Assembly: GCA_963576725.1 (NCBI GenBank)
Contig: OY755252.1
Coordinates: 51,299,059 to 51,363,058, forward strand
DNA: 64,000 nt
Direction of reading: 5' to 3'
From: Azorinus chamasolen
Lineage: Eukaryota; Mollusca; Bivalvia; Cardiida; Solecurtidae
Position 1 is the first letter of the stretch. Every line of letters starts with the position of its first letter. A program made the position numbers and the translations under genes. The notes beneath the pieces were generated by a model. That model was given only the letters and a program-made list of their open reading frames with translations. It had not been told where the DNA came from and did not search any database. Shown in pieces: positions 15,101 to 27,100 of this stretch.

Positions 15101-18100
15101 ATAACTATTAGTGGGTTCCTACCCCTTTCCTAGTATGCTGAGTGTGTAATAACTATTAGTGGCTTCTTACCCATATCCTAGTATGCTGAGTGTGTAATAA
15201 ATATTCAACTCTATTGCAGGCTAATAAGCGCTCATAATAGCCGTCTTCTACGAAATCGTTCGTCTGCTGCAATTATGATAGTATTTTGTAAACTAAAACT
15301 TAATTTTTTTCTCCAATTTTACTGGCAAAGTGTCAACTAATCTTGATCCAGCAGAGGCGCATGTGTACATGGCAAAAGGTCCACTAATCTTGATCCAGAG
15401 GAGACACAGGTGTACATGGCAAAATGTCAACTAATCTTGATCCAGAAGAAACACAGGTGTACATGGCAAAAGGTCAACTAATCTTGATCCAGAAGAGACA
15501 CAGGTGTACATGACAAAAGGTCAACTAATCTTGATCCAGAAGAGACACAGGTGTACATGGCAAAAGGTCAACTAATCTTGATCCAGCAGAGGCGCATTGT
15601 ACATGGCAAAAAGTCCACTAATCTTGATCCAGAAGAGACACAGGCATACATGGCAAAGTGTTAACTAATCTTGATTCAGAAGAGACACAGGTGTACATGA
15701 TGTCTCGCCTTGATCAAAAAGTTTTAATAGTTAACCTTGTACTCTATAAACACACCTTTCTACGACTTTGCAAACAGAGTAGACCCAGATCAGCCGTCTG
15801 GCCAGGGTCTGCTCTGTTTGCTTATGATAAAATACATGTATAGGTATGATTATACAGTTTCTGCAATAACCAAACCGTGCTGTGTCCATGTACTATTATA
15901 ACAACTAATCGAATCAATTTTCATGATATCAATATTTTTACATAAATAATCATGGCGTAAAGGGTTAATAACATATATGGCGCTAGTGTGCTAAGACTTC
16001 AGGCATGATGCTACAAACGTTTCTATATAATAGCTTACCTGTCCAGTTGTTCTTTTGTAATATCAAAGAAAGAAGAATGGTTCACAATTGCTGCGTTGTT
16101 CACAAGTAGGTCAATATGACCTAGTTTTTCCACAGCCTCTCGGGTATTCTCCCAGTTTTCGATGTCCACTAAACATGTTTCTATTGAAGACATCTGTAAT
16201 GACAACACTGATAGTTTAATTCTTTGTTTCTATTGAATGCATCTGTAATGACATTACTGTTAGTTTCTTTTTGTTTCTATTGAAGGCATCTGTACATACT
16301 CTTTATTTCCTCGTCAACGGAGATTTTCATTGGTACAACATGTTAGTGAGAGGAAGAGATAAACGCAATGCTAAAAAAAGAAAATGTCCATAGGAAAAAA
16401 ACAGAATCGTACACAGTGCGAAAACAAAATTGTATACTTTAGGCAATTAGAAATATATTACTATTGGTGAAATATGCACAGAGGCATATGTGTGTACAAA
16501 CTGAGGAATGTACTAATATGTTCACAAACATAGTGACAAAATACAGAATTGGAACGTTGACACATTATTCACCACCCTAATGTGTTGTAGAAACATAAGG
16601 TGGGGAATAAAGTAACAATTAGCGTAGTATAGTATCGATTCATACTCTAATCTATCGTAACTTTGCGAAACGAAATTAAAGTTAAGAGATTCTTTAAATT
16701 TGGCGAGAAAGTGGCTCTGGCATCGAGGTGTATCAGCTGCCTACGTGAGAAACTAGATGTCATAAATTCTAAATGGTTTACATGAACGACACCCAAACCC
16801 AGCTATAGTTATACACGTAGTCAGTAATAACCAAATACTGTATAAGCTAATCACAATATAATTTTGTAAGTCCTGACAGATTCAGATAAAAATCGAAAGC
16901 TATCAAGAATGTACTTTTCATACAGAGAACAATACCGGGCTCCATCAGACAAGTACATGTATACTACATAGCCTAACAGGATACAGTATGTACGAAAGCC
17001 CGCTGATGATAATCTAAAGTCCTACTTCAAACATCCGTCTTCCAAGTTCTTACTTCTTACTTCCAAGATAATTTAGGGTTATTGTTTACGCTTGTGTTCC
17101 AAGTTCCTACGTCTTAGTTCCGACTTCCAAGTTCCAAGTTCCGGCTTCCAAGTTGCATGTTCCGACTTAATAAAGTCTGTTGGTGACATTCTAAATTCCT
17201 CCTTTAAACTTCCTTCTTCCTAGTTCTTACTTCTTAATTCCAAGCTAATTTACCACATGGTCATTGTATATGACGTCACGAGAAAGAACGTTGAAGAGTT
17301 ACTTTACCGGGCTTTCGTAAGTATGTCGTAAGCATGTCTCTTCGTCATTCAGACAAGTCACATCAAAGAGAGCTTGTGACAATAAGCCGTTCCTTCCTTG
17401 GAGGAAGTCGCCCATAATAACATGCTTATTAATGTCTCCCGTTACAGAACCGCATACTTTACATGTTGTATCCTGTTAATGGGTGAAGGTCCACATGTTT
17501 GCAATAACACAGCTATATCTAAGTGAAATATCCTTGCTACTACATAACCAGCATACGGACAGTCCACGGGTGAAAGTTGACGTCTCTCACAAAGCCGTCG
17601 CTCATGATACTCAAACACTTCTCTTTTGATAATCACTTTGCATTGTCACTAGGGAGGGAATACAGAGGAGCTAATGTATGTATTAAGTAATGCTTTGCAT
17701 TGTCACTAGGGAGGGAAGACAGAGGAGTTCATGTATGTATTAAGTAATGCTTTGCATTGTCACTAGGGAGGGAAGACAGAGGAGCTAATGTATGTATTAG
17801 GTAATGCTTTGCATTGTCACTAGGGAGGGAAGACAGAGGAGCTAATGTATGTATTAAGTAATGCTTTGCATTGTCAATAGGGAGGGAAGACAGAGGAGCT
17901 AATGTATGTATTAAGTAATGCTTTGCATTGTCACTAGGGAGGGAAGACAGAGGAGCTAATGTATGAGTTAGGTAATGTTTTGCATTGTCACTAGGGATGG
18001 AAGACACAGGAGCTAATGTATGTATGAGGTAATGCTTTGCATTGTCACTAGGGAGGGAATACAGAGGAGCTAATGTATGTATTAAGTAATGCTTTGCATT

Positions 18101-21100
18101 GTCAATAGGGAGGGAAGACAGAGGAGCTAATGTATGTATTAGGTAATGCTTTGCATTGTCACTAGGGAGGGAAGACAGAGGAGCTAATGTATGTATTAAG
18201 TAATGCTTTGCATTGTCACTAGGGAGGGAAGACACAGGAGCTAATGTATGTATTAAGTAATGCTTTGCATTGTCACTAGGGAGGGAATACACGGGAGCTA
18301 ATGTATGTGTTAGGTAATGCTTTGCATTGTCACTAGGGAGGGAAGACAGAGGAGCTAATGTATGTATTAGGTAATGCTTTGCATTGTCACTAGGGAGGGA
18401 AGACAGAGGAGCTAATGTATGTGTTAGGTAATGCTTTGCATTGTCACTAGGGAGGGAAGACAGAGGAGCTAATGTATGTATTAGGTAACGTTTTGCATTG
18501 TCACTAGGGAGGGAAGACAGAGGAGCTAATGTATGTATTAGGTAATGATTTGCATTGTCACTAGGGAGGGAAGACACAGGAGCTAATGTATGTATTAAGT
18601 AATGTTTGCATAGTCACTAGGGAGGGAAGACAGAGGAGCTAATGTATGTATTAAGTAATGCTTTGCATTGTCACTAGGGAGGGAGGACACAGGAGCTAAT
18701 GTATGAATTAAGTAATGCTTTGTATTGTCACTAGGGAGGGAAGACACATGAGCTAATGTATGTATTAAGTGATGCTTTGCATTGTCACTAGGGAGGGAAG
18801 ACAGAGGAGATAATGTATGTATTAGGTAATGCTTTGCATTGTCACTAGTGAGGGAAGACACAGGAGCTAATGTATGTATTAGGTAATGCTTTGCATTGTC
18901 ACTAGGGAGGAAGGACAGAGGAGCTAATGTATGTATTAGGTAATGCTTTGCATTGTCACTAGGGAGGGACGACAGAGGAGCTAATGTATGTATTAGGTAA
19001 TGATTTGCATTGTCACTAGGGAGGGAAGACAGATGAGCTAATGTATGTATTAGGTAATGCTTTGCATTGTCACTAGGGAGGGAAGACAGAGGAGCTAATG
19101 TATGTATTAGGTAATGCTTTGCATTGTCACTAGGGAGGGAAGACAGAGGAGCTAATGTATGTATTAGGTAATGCTTTGCATTGTCACTAGGGAGGAAAAA
19201 ACAGAGGAACTAATGTATGTATTAGGCAATGCTCTGCATTGTCACTAGGGAGGGAAGACAGGGGAGCTAATATATGTATTAGGCAATGCTTTGCATTGTC
19301 ACTAGGGAGGGAAGACAGAGGAGCTAATGTATGTATTAGGTAATGCTTTGCATTGTCACTAGTGAGGGAAGACACAGGAGCTAATGTATGTATTAGGTAA
19401 TGCTTTGCATTGTCACTAGGGAGGAAGGACAGAGGAGCTAATGTATGTATTAGGTAATGCTTTGCATTGTCACTAGGGAGGGAAGACAGAGGAGCTAATG
19501 TATGTATTAGGTAATGCCTTGCATTGTCACTAGGGAGGGAAGACAGAGGAGATAATGTATGTATTAGGTAATGCTTTGCATTGTCACTAGGGAGGGAAGA
19601 CAGAGGAGCTAATGTATGTATTAGGTAATGCTTTGCATTGTCACTAGGGAGGGAAGACAGCGGAGCTAATGTATGTATTAGGTAATGCTTTGCATTGTCA
19701 CTAGGGAGGGAAGACAGATGAACTAATGTATGTATTAGGCAATGCTTTGCATTGTCACTAGGGAGGGAAGACAGGGGAGCTAATGTATGTATTAGGCAAT
19801 GCTTTGCATTGTCACTAGGGAGGGAAGACAGAGGAGCTAATGTATGTATAAGGTAATGCTTTGCATTGTCACTAGGGAGGGAAGACAGAGGAGCTAATGT
19901 ATGTATTAGGCAATGCTTTGCATTGTCACTAGGGAGGGAAGACAGAGGAGCTAATGTATGTATTAGGCAACGCTTTGCATAGCACTAGGGAGGGAAGACA
20001 GAGGAGCTAATTGATGTAGTAGGTCACGCTTTGCATTGTCACTAGGGAGGGAAGACAGAGGAGCTAATGTATGTATTAGGCAATGCTTTGCATTGTCACT
20101 AGGGAGGGAAGACAAAGGAGCTAATGTATGTATTAGGTAATGATTTGCATTGTCACTAGGGAGGGAAGACACAGGAGCTAATGTATGTATTAGGTAACGC
20201 TTTGCATTGTCACTAGGGAGGGAATACAGAGGGGCTAATGTTTGTATTAGGTAATGCTTTGCATTGTCACTAGTGAGGGAAAACACAGGAGCTAATGTAT
20301 GTATTAGGTAATGCTTTGCATTGTCACTAGGGAGGAAGGACAGAGGAGCTAATGTATGTATTAGGTAATGCTTTGCATTGTCACTAGGGAGGGAAGACAG
20401 AGGAGCTAATGTATGTATTAAGTAATGTTTTGCATTGTCACTAGGGAGGGAAGACAGAGGAACTAATGTATGTATTAGGCAATGCTTTGCATTGTCACTA
20501 GGGAGGGAAGACAGGGGAGCTAATGTATGTATTAGGCAATGCTTTGCATTGTCACTAGGGAGGGAAGACAGAGGAGCTAATGTATGTATAAGGTAATGCT
20601 TTGCATTGTCACTAGGGAGGGAAGACAGAGGAGCTAATGTATGTATTAGGCAATGCTTTGCATTGTCACTAGGGAGGGAAGACAGAGGAGCTAATGTATG
20701 TATTAGGTAACGCTTTGCATTGTCACTAGGGAGGGAAGACAGAGGAGCTAATGTATGTATTAGGTAATGCTTTGCATTGTCACTAGTGAGGGAAGACACA
20801 GGAGCTAATGTATGTATTAGGTAATGCTTTGCATTGTCACTAGGGAGGAAGGACAGAGGAGCTAATGTATGTATTAGGTAATGCTTTGCATTGTCACTAG
20901 GGAGGGAAGACAGAGGAGCTAATGTATGTATTAGGTAATGCCTTGCATTGTCACTAGGGAGGGAAGACAGAGGAGATAATGTATGTATTAGGTAATGCTT
21001 TGCATTGTTACTAGGGAGGGAAGACAGAGGAGCTAATGTATGTATTAGGTAATGCTTTGCATTGTCACTAGGGAGGGAAGACAGAGGAGCTAATGTATGT

Positions 21101-24100
21101 ATTAGGTAATGCTTTGCATTGTCACTAGGGAGGGAAGACAGAGGAACTAATGTATGTATTAGGCAATGCTTTGCATTGTCACTAGGGAGGGAAGACAGAG
21201 GAGCTAATGTATGTATTAGGTCACGCTTTGCATTGTCACTAGGGAGGGAAGACAGAGGAGCTAATGTATGTATTAGGTAACGCTTTGCATTGTCACTAGG
21301 GAGGGAAGACAGAGGGGCTAATGTTTGTATTAGGTAATGCTTTGCATTGTCACTAGTGAGGGAAGACACAGGAGCTAATGTATGTATTAGGTAATGCTTT
21401 GCATTGTCACTAGGGAGGAAGGACAGAGGAGCTAATGTATGTATTAGGTAATGCTTTGCATTGTCACTAGGGAGGGAAGACAGAGGAGCTAATGTATGTA
21501 TTAGGTAATGCTTTGCATTGTCACTAGGGAGGGAAGACAGAGGAGCTAATGTATGTATTAGGTAATGCTTTGCATTGTCACTAGGGAGGGAAGACAGAGG
21601 AGCTAATGTATGTATTAGGTAATGATTTGCATTGTCACTAGGGAGGGAAGACAGAGGAGCTAATGTATGTATTAGGTAATGCTTTGCATTGTCACTAGGG
21701 AGGGAAGACAGAGGAGCTAATGTATGTATTAGGTAATGCTTTGCATTGTCACTAGGGAGGGAAGACAGAGGAACTAATGTATGTATTAGGCAATGCATTG
21801 CATTGTCACTAGGGAGGGAAGACAGGGGAGCTAATGTATGTATTAGGCAATGCTTTGCATTGTCACTAGGGAGGGAAGACAGAGGAGCTAATGTATGTAT
21901 AAGGTAATGCTTTGCATTGTCACTAGGGAGGGAAGACAGGGGAGCTAATGTATGTATTAGGCAATGCTTTGCATTGTCACTAGGGAGGGAAGACAGAGGA
22001 GCTAATGTATGTATTAGGCAACGCTTTGCATAGCACTAGGGAGGGAAGACAGATGAGCTAATGGATGTATTAGGTCACGCTTTGCATTGTCACTAGGGAG
22101 GGAAGACAGAGGAGCTAATGTATGTATTAGGCAATGCTTTGCATTGTCACTAGGGAGGGAAGACAGAGGAGCTAATGTATGTATTAGGTCACGCTTTGCA
22201 TTGTCACTAGGGAGGGAAGACAGAGGAGCTAATGTATGTATTAGGTAACGCTTTGCATTGTCACTAGGGAGGGAAGACAGAGGGGCTAATGTTTGTATTA
22301 GGTAATGCTTTGCATTGTCACTAGTGAGGGAAGACACAGGAGCTAATGTATGTATTAGGTAATGCTTTGCATTGTCACTAGGGAGGAAGGACAGAGGAGC
22401 TAATGTATGTATTAGGTAATGCTTTGCATTGTCACTAGGGAGGGAAGACAGAGGAGCTAATGTATGTATTAGGTAATGCTTAGCATTGTCACTAGGGAGG
22501 GAAGACAGAGGAGCTAATGTATGTATTAGGTAATGCTTTGCATTGTCACTAGGGAGGGAAGACAGAGGAGCTAATGTATGTATTAGGTAATGATTTGCAT
22601 TGTCACTAGGGAGGGAAGACAGAGGAGCTAATGTATGTATTAGGTAATGCTTTGCATTGTCACTAGGGATGGAAGACAGCGGAACTAATGTATGTATTAG
22701 GCAATGCTTTGCATTGTCACTAGGGAGGGAAGACAGGGGAGCTAATGTATGTATTAGGCAATGCTTTGCATTGTCACTAGGGAGGGAAGACAGAGGAGCT
22801 AATGTATGTATAAGGTAATGCTTTGCATTGTCACTAGGGAGGGAAGACAGAGGAGCTAATGTATGTATTAGGCAATGCTTTGCATTGTCACTAGGTAGGG
22901 AAGACAGAGGAGCTAATGTATGTATTAGGCAACGCTTTGCATAGCACTAGGGAGGGAAGACAGAGGAGCTAATGGATGTATTAGGTCACGCTTTGCATTG
23001 TCACTAGGGATGGAACACAGAGGAGCTAATGTATGTATTAGGTCACGCTTTGCATTGTCACTAGGGAGGGAAGACAGAGGAGCTAATGTATGTATTAGGT
23101 CACGCTTTGCATTGTCACTAGGGAGGGAAGACAGAGGAGCTAATGTATGTATTAGGTAACGCTTTGCATTGTCACTAGGGAGGGAAGACAGAGGGGCTAA
23201 TGATTGTATTAGGTAACGCTTTGCATTGTCACTAGGGAGGGAAGACAGAGGAGCTAATGTATGTATTAGGTAATGCTTTGCATTGTCACTAGGGAGGGAA
23301 GACAGAGGAGCTAATGGATGTATTAGGTAATGCTTTGCATTGTCACTAGGGAGGGAAGACAGAGGAGCTAATGTATGTATTAGGTAATGCTTTGCATTGT
23401 CACTAGGGAGGAAAGACAGAGGAGCTAATGTATGTATTAGGTACTGCTTTGCATTGTCACTAGGGAGGGAAGACAGAGGAGCTAATGTATGTAGTAGGTA
23501 ATGCTTTGCATTGTCACTAGGGAGGGAAGACAGAGGAGCTAATGTATGTATTAGGCAACGCTTTGCATAGCACTAGGGAGGGAAGACAGAGGAGCTAATG
23601 GATGTATTAGGTCACGCTTTGCATTGTCACTAGGGAGGGAAGAGAGAGGAGCTAATGTATGTATTAGGCAATGCTTTGCATTGTCACTAGGGAGGGAAGA
23701 CAGAGGAGCTAATGTATGTATTAGGTCACGCTTTGCATTGTCACTAGGGAGGGAAGACAGAGGAGCTAATGTATGTATTAGGTAACGCTTTGCATTGTCA
23801 CTAGGGAGGGAAGACAGAGGGGCTAATGTATGTATTAGGTAACGCTTTGCATTGTCACTCGGGAGGGAAGACACAGGAGCTAATGTATGTATTAGGTAAC
23901 GCTTTGCATTGTCACTAGGGAGGGAAGACAGAGGAGCTCATGTATGTGTTAGGTAATGCTTTGCATTGTCACTAGGGAGGGAAGACAGAGGAGCTAATGT
24001 ATGTATTAGGTAATGCTTTGCATTGTCACTAGGGAGGGAAGACAGAGGAGCTAATGTATGTATTAGGTAATGCTTTGCATTGTCACTAAGGAGGGAAGAC

Positions 24101-27100
24101 AGAGGGGCTAATGTATGTATTAGGTAATGCTTTGCATTGTCACTAGGGAGGGAAGACAGAGGGGCTAATGTATGTATTAGGTAATGCTTTGCCTTGTCAC
24201 TAGGGAGGTAAGACAGAGGGGTTAATGTATGTATTAGGTAATGCTTAGCATTGTCACTAGGGAGGGAAGACAGAGGAGCTAATGTGTGTATTAGGGAATG
24301 CTTTGCATTGTCACTAGGGAGGGAAGACAGAGGAGCTAATGTCTGTCTTAGGTAATGCTCTGCATTGTCACTAGGGAGGGAAGACAGAGGAGCTAATGTC
24401 TGTATTAAGTAATGCTTTGCATTGTCACTAGGGAGGGAAGACAGAGGAGCTAATGTATGTATTAGGTAATGCTTTGCATTGTCACTAGGGATGGAAGACA
24501 GAGGAGCTAATGTATGTATTAGGTAATGATTTGCATTGTCACTAGGGAGGGAAGACAGAGGAGCTAATGTATGTATTAGGTAATGCTTTGCATTGTCACT
24601 AGGGAGGGAAGACAGAGGGGCTAATGTATGTATTAGGTAATGCTTTGCATTGTCACTAGGGAGGGAAGACAGAGGGGTTAATGTATAGGTAATGCTTAGC
24701 ATTGTCACTAGGGAGGGAAGACAGAGGAGCTAATGTATGTATTAGGTAATACTTTGCATTGTCACTAGGGAGGGAAGACAGAGGAGCTAATGTATGTATT
24801 AGGTAATGCTTTGACCCATACTTTTCTAGGATCATGCAAACATCAGCTTCTTTGAATAAACAGACTAAATCTGAATCTAAAGCTGAAAAGTTTTCTACAT
24901 AATAAATGTGGCGGCATAGTACACAGTTTCTGAAGAAAGTTTAATTTACGCTTTTCAATTTCTGCAGTCAGTGGCAACCATCCCAACATTGGCAGGGCCA
25001 TGTTTGTCCGTGTCTGTTGGGACAGAAGCTGTACTGACTTGGCAAATAAACGCTGCATCTTCTCAAATAACAACACTGTTGGTTTAATTCTTTGTTTATA
25101 ATTATTGAAGGCATCTGTAATGATTATCTACACCAAACTGTGATTATCTATACCAGTTTAGATCCAAACCATGATTATCTATACCAGTTTAGATCCAAAC
25201 TGTGATGATCTATACAACCAGTTTAGATCCAAACTGTGAGTATCTATACAACCAGTTTTGATCCAAACCATCATTATCTGTACAACCAGTTTAGATCCAA
25301 ACCATGATTATCTATACAACCAGAATAGATCCAAACCATGATTATCTGTACAACCAGTTTAGATCCAAACCATGATTATCTGTACAACCAGTTTAGATCC
25401 AAACCATGATTATCTATACAACCAGTTTAGATCCAAACCATGATTATCTGTACAACCATTTTAGATCCAAACCATGATTATCTGTGCAAGTTTAGATCCA
25501 AACCATGATTATCTGTACAACAAGTTTAGATCCAAACCATAATTATCTATACAACCAGTTTAGATCCAAACTGTTTTCATTTGATAATCACGGTTTCGTC
25601 GCTAGCCTGCAAAGGGATAACCTTCGTCCTTTAACCATTTATTCCATGAATATTCATTTAAGAAAGAATGGCATCATGAATTTCAATTAGATTTATTGTT
25701 ATAAGAGCACATGGAAATAATGTTTGGCTAAGACAGAAACTATAGAATCATATCTCAGACTGGAGGTTTACATAGAGTTAGGGAGGATCTTAACACATTC
25801 TGTTGTACATGGTCTTATTTGAAGAAACTAGACAAACCTCAATCTGCAGACTGTCAAGGTCAGCCTGTGTCCGACTCAGTGCGATCACGTGCGCTCCAAG
25901 ACTGGCCATTTTAATGGCTATTCCACGGCCTATACCTAAAAAAGCAAATGAGTGTGAATGAACGTTTTGGATATATACAATGGCATGTTTCATTAACCAT
26001 ATATACTCCATTGATACGCATTGATACTCCTCTTGAAACAGTGCAGATCCAGATCCCACCACTCCGACACGAGCCCTCAGATCAGGGTCTGCACTGGAAA
26101 ATTGAAAGACTTAGGTGTCTTTCAGTGGATACAAATCAATGTCAGTAGACACAAATCAATGTCAGTAGACACAAATCAATGTCGGTAGACACAAAGCAAC
26201 ATCAGTAGACACAAAGCATTGTCAGTAGACACAAAGCAACGTCAGTAGACACAAAGCTATGCCAGTAGACACTATTAGTTATACAGATCATTGGCGGGGT
26301 ATCTGACTTTTTGTTTCCTGCTGATGAAAATCATGTTGCCCGAGCCGTTATTAGTATTACGATTATATTATTCTGCAAAGTTTAATATTTGTAGTAGTTA
26401 ATTAGCGTTGTTAATGTAGGCGTCGTTTTGTTTCCCCCACAGGAACCTCATACTGTAAGGTAATGGCTTATATCACTCTGCGACCCTAGTTCACCGTGTA
26501 TAATAACCAGCTCATTACATTTGTGGATAGAAAAGGATCTTCCAAGTGCATTAGTTTCTCAAAGGATTGAAAGAATCAGACGTTAGTACAACTTTCAGCA
26601 GATCAGCGGTTAAGCAGATTAATAGAATCAAGCATGGGTTTTGTTAAAGACGGGGTTTCTATACCCGAGGTTGGTCTGTACCAGTCGGAAACGAGCTTTA
26701 GCGAATTTCCGACAGGAACAGGCCAACCGAGTGTATAGAAACCCCGGCTTTAAATAAAACCCATGCTTGATTATTTTTCTCGCTGAAATACGCCCTAAAA
26801 TTTAACGGATTTTGTGAAGTACTACTTTACGTTGCGTAAAATAATATGACTTCCATATCTAATAGCAACAAACTGAAGCATAAAAGCGTGACACAAAATG
26901 ACGTCATTTGTTATGACAACCACAAACGTTACGTTTTGGTGTAAAATATAAATGACTGAGTGACTACAAAACAACGTGTTCGGTTAATTAAATAGGCTTT
27001 TAAAATGTTTGTATGATAAATAGAATTTCATATTCGTGCTAATTACTTATATTAATCTTGATTTATAAGGTTGTTGGCTATAGAAATGTTGGTATAATTA

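Noticed and set aside
19963..21798. 611-codon minus-strand open frame (and frames at 17729-18577, 23938-24708 and others) with a 19-residue repeat
   Set aside because: The 57-bp period is a multiple of three, so one stop-free unit gives a long open frame automatically. Frames break where units gain or lose a base, and the array lies inside gene A intron 2 with no start context or domain.
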